From NCBI GenBank assembly GCA_003586115.2, contig QVOM02000073.1, positions 45,059,469-45,123,468 of the forward strand: a DNA stretch of 64,000 nt. The letters are read 5' to 3'. The translations under genes and the position numbers were made by a program. Under the pieces are notes generated by a model. It saw nothing but the letters and a program-made list of their open reading frames with translations, was not told where the DNA came from and did no database searches. This document shows positions 12,570 through 25,102 of the stretch, piece by piece; the stretch's first letter is position 1; each line of letters starts with the position of its first letter. Origin of the DNA: Salvator merianae. Taxonomy: Eukaryota; Chordata; Lepidosauria; Squamata; Teiidae.

Positions 12570-13740
12570 ATTTATTTATTTGCATTTTTATCCCACCCTA
12601 TACCTGAAGGTCTCAGGACAGGTTACAGCAATTAAAACAACAACAACAACAAACGTAAAAGGCACGCAATAAAACAGTAGTCTGAAAGTAGGGAGGGAAA
12701 GCTGTACCTTTAGCCAAAGGCCAGGGTAAATAGGTGTGTCTTTATTGCTCTCCTAAAGATGTAAAATGAAGAAGCTTGACGCACCTCAGGGGAAAGAGTG
12801 TTCCACAGTCTGGGGGCCCTCTATCCCGGGTGCCCACCCCTTTAGCTATTGAAGGTGGTGGTACAACCAGGAGGGCCTCATCTGCAGGTCTTAAGGCACA
12901 TGCAGGCTGATATGGGAGAAGTCGCTCCTTTAGGTATTTGGGGCCCAAGCCATTTAGGGCCTTATAGGTTAAGGTTAACACCTGGAATTTGGCTCAGGAG
13001 CAAATTGGCAGCCAGCGCAGCTCTTTTAAGACCGGCATGATATGCATCCGGCCAGCTGTTCCAGTCAGCAGTCTTGCTGCTGCATTCTGCACCAGTTGCA
13101 GCTTCTGAACCGTCTTCAAGGGCAGCCCCATGTAAAGCATGTTACAGTAATCCAATCTGGAAGTTACCAAAGCATGGATTACTGTGACAGATGATGTCTG
13201 TCAGGAAGGGGTTGTAGTTGACGAACTAGCTGTAGACAGAGGTATGCGTTCTTGGCCACCGCCTCCACCTGAGTTTCAAGTGAAAGCGTAGAATCCAAGA
13301 GTACACCCAGATTCCACATCTGTTCTTTCCAGGGCTAAGCAACCCCATCAAGAGCCAGATGCCTTCCAACTTCATGGACCTGAGACCCTGTGACACACAG
13401 TACCTCCACCTTGTCTGGATTCAGCTTCAATTTATTGGCCCTCATCCTCATTACTGCTTCCAGGCACCTGTCCAACACTTCAGTGACCTGTCCTGATTCA
13501 GATGGCACAGATATGTAGAGCTGGGTGTCATCTGTGTATTGATGACATCTGACTCCAAATCTCCTGATGACCTCCAGTGGCTTCATATAGATATTGAAAA
13601 GCATCGGAGATAAGATCGACTCCTGAAGAACCCCACATCTGAGTTCCCAGGATGATGAGCAGGAATCTCCCACAATTACCTTCTGGAATCGGCCTCAGAG
13701 ATAGGAGCGGAACCACTGTAACACATTGCCTCCAATATCC
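12570..13740 (-). mobile_element. L2-type LINE, RT domain to 3' end
   Basis: Minus strand: VIVGDSCSSSWELRCG-like segment, LSPMLFNIYMKPLEVIRRFG, then HQYTDDTQLYISVPSESGQ, the RT active site with YTDD in place of YADD, then KLNPDKVEVL, the long C-terminal domain, and the conserved 3' tail at 12570-12640. Several frames are broken. Closest relative in the window is 796-1479. Confidence 0.85.
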
Positions 13741-13845
13741 TGGGACTATCCTGGGTGGTATCCCCAATATAGTCCTGGAAGAATTGCAGGTTTTAACTTA
13801 TGTCTTGAGGCACCCTAAGCAGGCTATGCATTGTTTCCTCCAGTT
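13741..13845. repeat. Dispersed repeat of unknown class (copy 1)
   Basis: Contains TCCTGGAAGAATTGCAGG followed by TTTTAACTTATGTCTTGAGG. Related strings recur at 19453-19500, 27748-27800 and 57659-57710, which defines a dispersed family I cannot classify. Confidence 0.45.
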
Positions 13846-15130
13846 TGGGAGGGTTAAGGCTTGGGCCTGCTCATGGACTTCATATGTATCACGATAAGGA
13901 CCCACAAGCAAGCAAGATAAGAGGGAAAGCATCACTGCAGGCTCACAGGAGACCCATATTGTCTCCTCTTCCTGCACTGAATTTGAAAAACAGGAATAGT
14001 TATACACTTCACATCTCTTTCTCTGTCACACAGTTCTTTCAGGAGCTCTTAACTAACCCTGTCCAGCAGACCTCTGTGATGAGTTCTCCTGAAAGAATCT
14101 TCTCAGCTTTCCCCCACAACCCAAATTCTAAAATTGGGTGCTTTGCTTCTCCAGTCTCTGCTGCCTCCATCTGTTCATTCATGTCAGTAAAAGAGGTGAA
14201 TAAAGGGACTGTGGCAGAGGACATTATGAGGCAGTAACTCTGAACTGCACTTTGGTGTGACTATTCTATTCACACATTTGGGCATAGAAGATATATGACA
14301 GGGGACCAAAACCAAATGTCTGTTTCTTTGTCAGGGTGACTTTCTCTAATGCAAGGATAGCCAATCTATGTCCCTCCAGATGTTGTTGGACTATAATTCC
14401 ATGAACCTCAATCTGTCTGACCAATGGCAAGGAATGTTGTAATTTAGCAACATATAACGTGTTCACTCTGTTCTAACATTCTCAGGATCCTAAATAATGG
14501 TGAATCAGTCTAGTTTTGATCTGTGTTGCTTTCATATCTGTTCAGCCTTTCATTCCATTCTTTTCCTGAATTAATTTGTGCATCTGAATCCACACAGAGA
14601 CTTGCATTTAAACACCATAGCAGGGTTTGCAATATTTTAAAATGCCATATACTCATATGTGGTTGCTGCAGTTTCATTTTTAGAAGTGATCTTCCTCTGC
14701 CCATTCTCCGTCATCTTATACTGCATGTTAAGTTACTCTTCCACATGAGACCCATGATTAGGACAACAGCTATGACTTGCTAAGTGTGCATTTCTGCGAT
14801 TTACTTTTGGCTTAATATGCATTAGAATACATCTACATGTGGGGAAAGGGTGTTTCTGCCACACACAGTAACTCCCACTGTGGTCTCAATCTGCCCTGGA
14901 GATTTGAAAAAGCACCCTGCCAAAAGAGTGGGATAAAGACCTCTGGAGGTGCATTTATGCATCATAAAGGGCCATGGCTGGGAGCCTTATTGGAGGATAG
15001 ACATGCTTACCCTAGCAGGCGTGGTGGTGGAACAGGAGAAAATCATCATGAAAACAAATATTTGAATAAAACAGAACATGAGTATTAGAATATTTTGTTT
15101 CTAAAACTTCACATGTTTTAATATCTAGGC
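13846..15130. other. Intergenic; one MITE-like fragment
   Basis: At 14350-14455 the string CCCTCCAGATGTTGTTGGAC, with diverged inverse matter downstream, resembles a common reptile non-autonomous DNA repeat. Nothing else recognised. Confidence 0.4.
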
Positions 15131-15668
15131 TAGGTTCATACTTACCTTACTGGAATTGTATAAGCAGACAGTCCCAGGCTGGTTAACATCAAGGCCAGTT
15201 GGGGCCATTCACACGCTGAGCATTGGACCATTCCTGTTTCTGTCCAGCAGCTCTGGCATTGTGAATGGCACACTTCCTGTTCAGTTCCTGGTGTTACATC
15301 CACATGCCGGATGCTCCACCCATCTCTAGCCGTGATTGGACGATGGAATATTGTGCCTGGCACATGATCGTGGGGTCATGCATTGCAGGGTCTGGACTCT
15401 AGATGATCATGTGTGAACCCTGGGTGGTCATGTCTGGACCCTAAGCAGCCCATTACCCCTCATCTTGCAACACCTGGAAGTGAGGTGAAAGCACCACTGC
15501 CAGAATGTTCCTGTCACTGTGGGGATGCTTGTGGACTACTTTCAACTTGTCCACAGCAAGACAAGACCGGGGATGGATCTGGATGCTTTAGAACTGCTGC
15601 AGCAGATCTCAGCTGTGAATGCAACATTCCAGAGCTATCTTTGTACCTGGTAAGTACGAAAAGAGCCC
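15131..15668. mobile_element. TIR DNA element, 'ACTTACC' subfamily, about 540 bp
   Basis: The right end inverted is GGGCTCTTTTCGTACTTACC; the left end retains GGTTCATACTTACC. The same GGGCCTnTTCnCACTTACC-type end occurs at 60834-61324 and 24428. No coding potential. Confidence 0.6.
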
Positions 15669-16518
15669 TCGTACCCTGGAGGAGGGAACTGAAGCCCACA
15701 TTTAGGAAATGGAGGATGGAGTTACTTAGGTGATGCTCAGGGGGAGACTTGGGAGTGGCCAAGCAATCACTGTTCAGACTGAAAGAAACAGGTACAGAAG
15801 AGGAATGAAAGGAATGAAGGTGAGGTAGCCTGGAAGGTCTTTACCGAGGGGGCATGTGGAAACACGAGTTCATGAAGAAAGGGTGGTTGGACAACAGAAG
15901 GTGCTTCCATTTGATCTCCGTGTGGAGGTAGCATTAGATTAAGCCACCGAGTCCTTTAGATCTTGCATTCCGGTTTTTGTTCAAGAACCTGGAAAATTAC
16001 TGGTTTGCTGAGCTATAGGTTAGCAGAACCACCCTTTTTCTTCAAGCAACTCAACCAGCTGGCTCGGTGATTATGCACATTCTAAAAATGATATAAGGAA
16101 TCAATGTGTTCCATCACAACTTCCATCCCACGGGATCTGTGAATAACCTGGGAACAGTGACTTATTCGTATGAGCTTTTTCTTGCACAGCTCCAAGGAAA
16201 CTTGGAGCTGAAAATTAGGTGTCAAAAGAGAGTGGTTTTTGTTATGTAAGATTTCATAACAAAGTACAGCATAGGCAATAGCAGAGTAAGTGGGCGTAGA
16301 AACAGTTACAGTGAGATTAACCACACAATACACACACACACACACACAGAGACAGAGGAGTTATAAGACCTTTCTGCATTTACTCAATCAGATCTGGAAC
16401 AGCTGATCAGGATTGTGCAATCCATCCCAAAGCTGGGACAGATTGCCCTTAGACTGGAACAACACTGTCTGCACTGTTTTGGCTGTTCCAGCCCTGCCTC
16501 CACACTAACCCCAATGCT
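15669..16518. other. Intergenic, nothing recognised except a short (CA)n at 16329-16348
   Basis: No coding or known repeat signal besides the CA dinucleotide run. Confidence 0.4.
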
Positions 16519-17127
16519 CTTGAATCATAGAATCACAGAGTTGGAAGGGACCTCCAGGGTCATCGAGTCCAACCCCCTGCTCAATGCAGGATTCACTAAA
16601 CCATCCCAGACAGATGTCTAACCTCTCCTTGAAGACCTCCAGTGAAGGAGAGCTCACCACCTCCTGTGGCAACCTATTCCATTGACTGATAGCCCTTACT
16701 GTCAGAAAGTTTTTTCTAATGTCTAGTCTGTATCTACTCCCTTGAAGTTTCATCCTGATGTTTCTAGTTCTTTCTTCTTGTCTAAGTGAGAAAAGGGCCA
16801 ATCCTCTGCACCCTTCAGATACTTGAAAAGAGCTATCATGTCTCCTTTCAGTCTTCTCTTCTGCAGGCTAAACGTTCCTAGGTCCTTTAACCGTTCCTCA
16901 TAGGACATGGTTTGCAGACCACTCACCATTTTGGTAGCCCTCCCCTGAACTTGCTCCAGTTTGTCAATGTCTTTTTTCAATTGGGGTGCCCAGAACTGGA
17001 CACAGTACTCCAGATGAGTTCTGATCAAAGTAGGGAAAAGAAGGATAATTACTTCTTGTGATCTAAACTCTTTCTTCAGTGCTGGTGACAGAAAAGTATT
17101 CTTCACTGCAGCAAAGAGTAACAAAGG
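16519..17127 (-). mobile_element. CR1 LINE 3' portion
   Basis: The minus strand encodes the CR1 C-terminus ([59 protein letters not shown]) and ends in the CR1 3' tail, seen here as AATCATAGAATCACAGAG at 16519. At least one frameshift. Confidence 0.9.
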
Positions 17128-17434
17128 GTCTGTTTGCACTTTACACAAGACTCAGTGGCTCAGCAGCCGTCTGCACTTTGAGGGCTAGAACAGCCCTGTA
17201 GCAGGCAACCAGCACTCGAAGTGCAGGTGGCAGGACTAACTGCCATGACAGTGGCCGTGGAAACATGCAGTTGTTACCACGGTAATCAGGATGTAGCATG
17301 CAACTGTGCAGCCGCAGCACCTCACATCTGGAAGAGGGTGTGAACACTGCTGACCGGGAGCCATCCAGCTACTCCCAGTCAAGCTGTGGACAGTGTTTTT
17401 GTTGTCCACAGCTAGTAGTGTCCAGAAAGAGCTA
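17128..17434. mobile_element. TIR DNA element between two CR1 pieces
   Basis: The left end GGTCTGTTTGCACTTTAC and right end (inverted AGCTCTTTCTGGACAC) fit the GGGCCTnTTCnCAC family; the interior has the family's TGCCATGACAGTGGCC string. Confidence 0.5.
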
Positions 17435-17440
17435 TAGATA

Positions 17441-17545
17441 CATGGTTTGCAGACCACTCACCATTTGGATAGCCCTCTTCTGAACTTCCTCCAGTCTATC
17501 AATGTCTTTTTTAAACTGGGGTGCCCAGAAATTTAATTTTTGTGA
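17441..17545 (-). mobile_element. CR1 LINE fragment, second copy
   Basis: Encodes FWAPQFKKDIDRLEEVQKRA and MVSGLQTM, overlapping the same CR1 segment as 16906-17000. It is therefore a separate insertion or a duplication, not the continuation of the neighbouring CR1. Confidence 0.75.
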
Positions 17546-18859
17546 GCTTTTTTGTGAACTAACATTCCTCGACCAGTAAAGCAGAACATGGAGGAATGCA
17601 CTTTTGGCATGCATCCATGATCCAGATTTTCACCCACTAGTACACCAGTAGACTTTGATATTGAGGTCTGCCAGCAATCCAGATAAAGAGACTCCTAATC
17701 TGGATCATGCTCCATCTGGTGCAGACAGAACACAGTAGCCTGGAGGCAAGTCCTCTCTGATCTGCACTAACATGCAGAAGGGAGGCCCACGGTCCACTTC
17801 TTTGCCCAGAACAGATAAGTATAGAAAGGCCCTAGAAGGAAGATGAAAATGTCATAGGCAGAAGAGAGCAGAAGGCTGCATTCACAGAAAATGAGAATAG
17901 ACCAATCGCACATACACATATGTACATGGCATTGACTTGAACAATTTCCCCAACAATAATGCATAGTAAATATATTTGTTCATACACAAATATGCCTTTC
18001 TTTAATGCTGTAAACTAATGATCCTGAGATGGATTTTTTCTTAGGGCCGCTATATTATTTTCATGCCTGAGCAAATGGCAACACCTGGCTGATCTTCAGA
18101 AAGGAACACAGGACCAACCCTGGCTGGTCCTTAGAATACCACCCCAGAAAGCCTTGGCAAGTCAGTTCAGTATTTTTACCCTGTAGTCACTAGGAGTCCA
18201 TCAGGACTCAAGGAATCTTTGTTTTCATCTTACCTATAGGCAAAAGTCTTCAAGAAATGAGCCATGCAGATGTTAGCTTTCAAAATCGCTTTACAATACA
18301 ATCTGTGGCATACCAAATAAAGGCCAGTCCTCCTTTTTGGAGAAACCTACCATACCAGACCGGGCACTTTTTCTACAGTAGTAATTAGTCAGGCAGCCCT
18401 GTGCCAAGTTTCTCTCGCTCATTAAAAAATAGCCCCACAGCAATCTCAATTGACTTATTCTTTAAAACCATGTACAGCTTCCTAATGTAAAATCCCCAAG
18501 CTTTTTGCAGGACAATAATTAAAACAGAAATCAAATGCAATTAAAGTGTAGCTTAAATGTAATCAGAACCAGCCCAACCATACAGAAAAATGAACAAGAA
18601 TGAGTTATGGATCACATCTTGCAGGAGCAGGAGGAGGCAATGGTTGGAAGCTTCCTTTTTGTTTGCTTGAACCACTTCTCATTATGTAAGAAATCAGAAT
18701 GTCTCTTAGCATTAATATATTGTCTGCATTATCCAAATCACACACTCCAATACCAGGAGTGGCCAGTGCAGAAATTAATTCAGGTGGTAATCCTCACTTT
18801 CGTCTGTCATTTTCTTTCCACATCATCTAATCCAAAGGTGGATTTTCTGAGTTAGATCC
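17546..18859. other. Intergenic; a decayed TIR element likely at about 17590-17833
   Basis: The string AGAAAGGCCC at 17824-17833 matches the right end of the GGCCC TIR family and the preceding 200 bp carry its TCCAGAT / CTGCACTAACATGCAG-type interior, but the left end is not clear. The remainder is featureless. Confidence 0.35.
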
Positions 18860-19640
18860 TGCTGAAAGAAAACAGCTTGTCACTTTGCTGATGTGTTCTC
18901 TCACTCTGAAAGCGGACTGAAGCTGGATTAAAACTTAGGTGTAAATACAGACTAAAAAGCTCTATACTGTTTGAGCTGCAGTCAGTCCCACCCCAGAGAA
19001 CTTAGAAGGGCAGGGTAATATTGATTGAAGCTTCTCTTGCTGTTTTATCAAACCAGTGGTGCCTCCAGAGAGCAAATGGAAATGGTGGGATGTTCCTGAG
19101 ATCCTGCAATTTCATCTTGCTGCCTCTGCCAAGTGTCATGAGACAATCCTGGGACAATTGCAGGTTCTTACCTCCTCTGCAGGCTCTTTGCATTATTGTT
19201 CCTGTTCCAAAATACCTGGATGTTAGCAAGTGCCCACTCTCTTCCCTTTGTCTTTTCCTGTGCTTGGCTAGCATCCAGGTATTTAGAGCAGGAACAAAAA
19301 TGTGAAGCGCCAACAGGCAGAGGCAAGGCATGAATACTACAAGAAATCTGGCATTATGGCTGGATTTCCTGTAATACTGATATAGCAGATTTTTGATCAA
19401 CTAAGCTGAGACTATACTGGGATTGTCATGGATATGTGTGGCATTTCTTATACAATCCTGGGAGAATTGCAGCTTTTAAATTGTGTCCGGAGACACCCTG
19501 CACACAGCAGAACTAGACCAAGCTATTACTTGAGGTGCCTCCAGTTGCAGTTTAAAGACCATGTTTCTCCTGCAACTATATTGGGAATGCCAGTGTTAAT
19601 ATACTGTTTTCGTGCAATGGTTCTGGTATAGACTTTTTTG
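18860..19640. repeat. Dispersed repeat of unknown class (copy 2) with internal hairpin
   Basis: TCACTCTGAAAGCGGACTGA ... AAACTTAGGTGTAAATA at 18898-18946 matches 27335-27380. Further right is a foldback: TGTTCCTGTTCCAAAATACC at 19197 against the inverse at 19278-19307. The TCCTGGGAGAATTGCAG string at 19455 is also shared with copies elsewhere. Confidence 0.5.
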
Positions 19641-19947
19641 TGCAGAAGCACCAGTAGTGGTCTTGACATCTACATCACCAAGCTCCCTACATTGTTTTTT
19701 AGCAACGTTTGCACTGAAGTGCTGTTTAAGGAGGGGAAGATTTTTTTCTAGGCACAAGGACAGAAGGACCAATCATTTACAGTTGCAGGGAGGTGTTTCA
19801 AATGTGGGGGGAGGGAGATCATATTTGACACAGAACTTCCTTGGTGTGTCAGGAGAACTAATGAACTACATGACACAGAGACCAAGGTAGGCTCTAGCCA
19901 ACACCAAGCAGAAAGGAGCTATTGTTTAGAACTATCATGGTAAACCC

Positions 19948-20046
19948 TTGTTATTCATGAGTTTGCATATTTGTTATTCATGAGTTTGCATATTTGTTAT
20001 TCATGAGTTTGCATATTTGTTATTCATGAGTTTGCCTATTTGTTAC
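19948..20046. repeat. 23-bp tandem repeat, four copies plus a partial
   Basis: The unit TTGTTATTCATGAGTTTGCA plus TAT recurs at 19948, 19971, 19994 and 20017 with almost no divergence; the last has one change. Confidence 0.92.
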
Positions 20047-20085
20047 AAAACTCATCTATTGTTGAGTTTTGATATGAAAGTGGCC

Positions 20086-20140
20086 CTTCCTTCCTTCCTT
20101 CCTTCCTTCCTTCCTTCCTTCCTTCCTTCCTTCCTTCCTT
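20086..20140. repeat. (CCTT)n microsatellite
   Basis: Pure tetranucleotide array of about 13 units. Confidence 0.95.
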
Positions 20141-20475
20141 TGGTATAAAACAGGCAATGCCAGTATAAAACCAAAGCAACCATGCACAACACATGCACGG
20201 AGAGACTGCATAATTCATGGGTCCTTGTACCCCACACAGGCATCCTCATTCTGCTATAAATAAGATTTTGTAAGGCAAGAAACCTTTACAAGGAACCAGA
20301 CGATTCTCCTTGTAACATAAACCTTTGAACCCTGTAGGAAGTAAGATAGTTTAGCATTTGTGTCCTGGAAGGTCAGTTGTTTCAAAAAGGTTCCAAATAT
20401 AGCTGTCTTTCTGAGGTGCACAATCAGGAGAATATGGTTTATACCTTCAATAGTTTGCAGCCTGCCTGCCTTTCT

Positions 20476-20530
20476 TTCTTCCTTCCTTCCTTCCTTCCTT
20501 CCTTCCTTCCTTCCTTCCTTCCTTCCTTCC
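20476..20530. repeat. (CCTT)n microsatellite, second array
   Basis: Same unit and strand as the array some 340 bp to the left; length about 13 units. Confidence 0.95.
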
Positions 20531-20639
20531 AGCTTTGGTAGGGCTGAAAATGCCTGCTTCCAGGTCCTCAATATTTGCAGTGTTCAATATCGATGATGTT
20601 TTTTGCAGTCTGCATCCTCACAAATAATGAGGGACAACA

Positions 20640-20990
20640 TTACTTCCATTTGGAGACTATATTTCCATTGACATAGCCCAGAAGTGCATTTACCTTTTTG
20701 TTGCCACTGATCATTTATATTCAGTTGTGGTTAACTAAAATTGCAAGACATTTTTTGCACACAAGGTCATCAAGTGAAGGAGCCTCAGCCTTAAATCTAT
20801 GCCTTTGATTGCTTTGTCCCAGTTGCTGTACTTTGCTTTTGTCTTTGATCGTTCTGTTGTTTTCAGCCAGGCTCCTTTGATCATGTTGAATTTTGATTCT
20901 GTCTTCTGGACTGTTTACTCTTTCTCCTAATTTTATCTCACCTGAAAATTTGATAAGTATTCCATCTGCCTCACTTCTTAGAAAATATAC
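20640..20990 (-). mobile_element. CR1 LINE fragment
   Basis: On the plus strand TTGATTCTGTCTTCTGG, CTCCTAATTTTATCTCACC and AAATTTGATAAGTATTCC match the inverted CR1 region common in reptile genomes, as does TGTGGTTAACTAAAATTGC upstream. Degenerate. Confidence 0.6.
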
Positions 20991-22455
20991 ATTGAAGCTT
21001 GTGATGGGACTGGGACCAAACTTGGCAGTTTCATGCTTTCCACTTCCTTTAGCAGTACCCCTGTCCAGTGCCACTAGTGCTGAAGTAGAATTTCACTTGC
21101 TGTCTGGCCAGCTTCTGCCCCTGAAATTGGTGGGGGCGCTTTTCTCAGGCAGCAAAACATTTTGGGACAACCCTGGATCCCATCTGCAGTTGTTTAATCT
21201 TCATTTATTCTGCATTTCACCTCCAAAAGGGCTTTATTCTTTGGGCTAAAGTATGTTAGAAAAACACAATTATCCTATAATACGTTATCAACTCCTCCAC
21301 ATAAATTTTGTCACTAGGAACTCATAGTGATTCCATTTTAAGGGGCATTCCTCAACAAGAGAGATTAGTTTACCAGTAGCAGGGACCAGTGAACATGCTG
21401 GGTTGTTGATTGTTTCACGGTAGACAGGCACTGCGCTGTTTGTGCCTGACAAATTGCATACTCCAGAGGCACACTGTGAAGATCTTAATTCTGAGGTTTC
21501 TTCATTAGTATAAATCACTAGAAACATCAATTACTGTCAAATTGCTCACACTGCTTGGATTTGCATGCCAGTCAGGGAACAAAGCCATACCAAGGGAGAT
21601 GTAGGTCATCTTGCTCTGAATCCAGAAACCAACAAGGGGTGAGCAAAATTGAAACACACCATGAATTAAAATATTTCTGCAGAACTAATGACATGGTATT
21701 TATTTATGTTATTCATATTCTTCCCATTGAATGTGTATGCAGCCACCTCCCAGAAACTAGAAGGCAAACAGACTATCTGCAGAACTGTTGTAGAAAAAGC
21801 TGAAGGAAGATCTGGAAAGCTGACAATATTTTTACAATTGATGAAACAATAGTGAGTTTGCATGAGACTCATTTGTTCTGCACAGATCTTCCAGGTGAAA
21901 TACAACGATGCTTCAAAATCACTTTGTTTTCTTTAAACATGTCAACTAGACATTTTTTTAAAAAAAAGATATTTTTTTAAAAAGAGCATGATATGCTCTA
22001 AAATTTAATTTAATTTAATTCAATTTAATTTAAACCCTACAAATATAAGTCCATATACAGTTTGTCTGAAGTAACCAAGGTGATCAAGATGAGAATATAA
22101 AGAATTCCCCAAGATGATAAATTTGTATTAGCAGCAGCAGCAGAAGTCTGAGGAATATTCAATATACTATCCACCACATAATGAAGCGCCCCTGTTGGCC
22201 CTTAATTTCCACAAGCAGCCACTGTCCTAATCCTGTTCAATCTGGCCAGCAGTGTCATTAGCACACTTGTTCTTGGTTAAGACACAAACTGAAAAACACA
22301 GAAATGCTGTTGTCCTTTGACAACAGAAACCCAAGTTTGAAGCTAAAGTTTAAAATATCTGCAAACGTTATTTATCGTGCAGATTAATATTTCACAGGCA
22401 CTGAAGTTTAGAGAACAAAACTTTCTTAGGTAGTATTGCACTTCCAGTAGCAAAA
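20991..22455. other. Intergenic, mostly featureless, with an (AATTT)n tract
   Basis: The only repeat noted is the pentanucleotide run at 22001-22034. No gene. Confidence 0.4.
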
Positions 22456-22557
22456 GGATTTTACAGCTACTGTCAAAAGTTGCATAATTTGGAGTTCATT
22501 TCAGTTTGCGCAAATGAACTTCAAATTATGCAACTTGTGACAATAGATGTAAAATCC
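22456..22557. repeat. 102-bp near-perfect hairpin
   Basis: The arm starting GGATTTTACAGCTACTGTC pairs with the arm ending GACAATAGATGTAAAATCC; the stem is about 45 bp with few mismatches around an 11-nt loop (TCAGTTTGCGC). It could be a tiny MITE or a miRNA-like precursor; sequence cannot decide. Confidence 0.85.
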
Positions 22558-24427
22558 AGCTCTGTCTGTGAATCAGTCAAATTTCGACTCTATCTTTCCT
22601 CAGTGACAGGCAATCATGGATGTTTACTTAACTGCCTCTCTCTCCCCAGATAACTTTCTATAATGCATTCAAAATTTCTGACCCTTTGTTACCAGGTCGA
22701 CTAAAACATCTAAAACTAATTTGTATATATTCAAGTCATGGTTTGATGCTGACTGGGAAGCAGCAAAGAAAGAATTAGTTACAGCTTTTATTCTTGCTCA
22801 GATCAATCCCTCTCAAACACACGTACAGGGCCTTTTGGCAAAGAAACAAGCTTATAAAGGTCTATTAAGACAAAATAAAAGAACAGCATTATTACAGGAA
22901 TGGCAGCCACTGCATTGGGCCAGGGAAAATAACAATACCTCTAAATTTTGGTGAATCACTGCATGGCTTTCCAGCCTACATTACCTCAGTCGAACTAATT
23001 AAAATTTCAGTAGCCACCCGGGGACATTATTTCCACAGCCTGTATGCTGAGCTGGGTCCAACAATTGTTGTATTGGGCCTAACTGCAGATTCACTTCCAC
23101 ATTAGCCCTGTTTTTACAGCAAAGATTGAAATGTTAATCAATCAGCTGAAACCAGGATTGACTTCATCCCTGGGAATTAATTAAATCTAATATTCAGTGG
23201 TAGATCTCAGACTTGACGTCTCTTTTCACTTACATTGACCATACATACAGCTCACATCCCAGAGGACTGGGGGATTGTGGTTATAATCCCCATCTTTAAA
23301 AAAGGCTCATAAAACTAACCCTGTGAATTACAGGCCAATCAGCCTCCTAAGTATTATCAGTAAGGTGTATGTAAAACATCTCTGCATAAAATTGTGTTTT
23401 TGGATAGAGGAGGAGTCTACCGTAAAAGAGGAGCAAGCTGGGTCTAGGAAGGCAGATCTACTATTTAGACCATTGCGTTGTCTCCCAGCGCATTGTTGAA
23501 AATTGCAAGTCCCAAGAGAGTTCTTTATGTGGCTTTTGCAGACTTTAAAGCTGCATTTGACGCTATCTTTAGGATCTCATTTTGGGAGAAATTGGAAAAA
23601 TCCTCCATAGACAAGCATTTACTCTTCCTGATCTACTGTACAATTTCTATGAAAACTCCAACTAAGTGTTAGATGCAATTTGGTGGGGCTACTATCCAAT
23701 TTTATCCCAACAAACAAGGACATCAAACAGGGTTGCATACTGGCCCCACAATGATTTAACATTTGCATAAATGATTTAATTAAGGGCCTTAAGAAACTAG
23801 ATATATATGCTGCCAAATAGAACTTCCTTATTTTGTTCTATGCAGCTGATACTGTCCTATCTCTAACCCAGTTGGTCTCATGAGGGCATTAGTCCACCTC
23901 TGGATATTAATTAATATCTGGATATTAATTATATTTTATTAAAAAACAATAACTGTATCAAATTTCACGGATATTAACAGGCAATCATAAATACAATAAA
24001 TACTAGATATTGATTATATTAAAACCAAAATCCTAACTTTTGCAAATAAATCCAAGAAACAAAGTGGCAAATAAATGGCCAATTATTGAACAGATAAACA
24101 CTTTCAAATATTTAGGAATTGTTTTTCAGGCCATTGGAAGAAGACTGGACATATTAACTACATTTCTTCTTTAGCCAAAAGAAGCTCTACGGCAATAGCA
24201 TAATTCTATTATAAAGACGAATTATATCCCAGCAGCTACCAAGGTTTTTGCAGCAAAAGCTTTACTCCAGTTACTATATGGAGCTTAATTAGGTATCCTT
24301 TGCCCTTTGGAAATGGTGCAATCAAAGCTTTTAAGAACAGTTTTTTTCAGCCCCTAATGGCATTTCCAATGCTTCTGTTAGGCAGGAAGCTGGATTGATA
24401 AAAGTGGATTGATAAAAAAGCTAGAGT

Positions 24428-24770
24428 GACTGGCCAAACTTGCACTTACCTGTTTGGATTGGTACCAGGATTAGCCAGGGCCATTTGCATGCTGGATGCA
24501 GGAACATTCCCGTTCCTGTCCAACAGCAGTGGCATGCGAATGGCCAGCACCTGGTACACTTCAGGTCTTGTGTCTGAACATTGGATGCCCTCCCACTCCT
24601 AGCCATGATTGTTTGAAAAGATGTTGCATACGGTGCACGAGGGCAAGGCAAGCCTGATCCGGAGTCAACACCCAGAAGCACCACATTCACACTGCTCCTG
24701 GACTGTTCCTGATGTCACGGGACAGCTTGCAGACCACCTGTCCATAACAGGTAAGCCTTGGGAGTGACTC
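24428..24770. mobile_element. TIR element fragment inserted in LINE
   Basis: The left end GGCCAAACTTGCACTTACCT matches the ACTTACC subfamily; the right end (ACAGGTAAGCC, 24749) is only weakly matching, so the right border is approximate. Confidence 0.45.
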
Positions 24771-25084
24771 AGGATGCCTCAGGGTCAGCTGCAACCAATT
24801 GCCATCCAAAGAACGCCTTCCTGTGATCCACCTGGAACTGTCCCCAAGGCAAGTGCAAAAAGCTTTCAACCAGTGGGGTTACTTTCTCTCAAATATATTC
24901 CTTTCTTCACAGCAGAGGTCAATAAATGATGTAACTCTTAGGCTAGGATTTTCTGTGGACTATTTATCTATTGTTGGGTAAAACAAAAGCACCTAGGACA
25001 TAGAAAGGCAAAATGTCTTTCGCTTTCTGTCAGTCTTCTAAAAATCCATAATAGGGAATTGCATAATTACATCACTTCCCTACC

Positions 25085-25102
25085 ACCCTAACCCTAACCC
25101 TA
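25085..25102. repeat. Short interstitial telomere-like motif (CCCTAA)3
   Basis: Three consecutive CCCTAA units within the LINE-derived region. Too short to imply a telomere fusion. Confidence 0.85.

Noticed and set aside
15131..15160. U1 snRNA-like start (ATACTTACC)
   Set aside because: Only the 5' nonamer agrees; it is the subterminal part of a TIR element whose other end carries the inverse.
20036..20571. Open frames with repeated KEGR units
   Set aside because: They come from the (CCTT)n arrays.
25085..25102. Chromosome-fusion telomere relic
   Set aside because: Only three hexamers, inside a transposon remnant.
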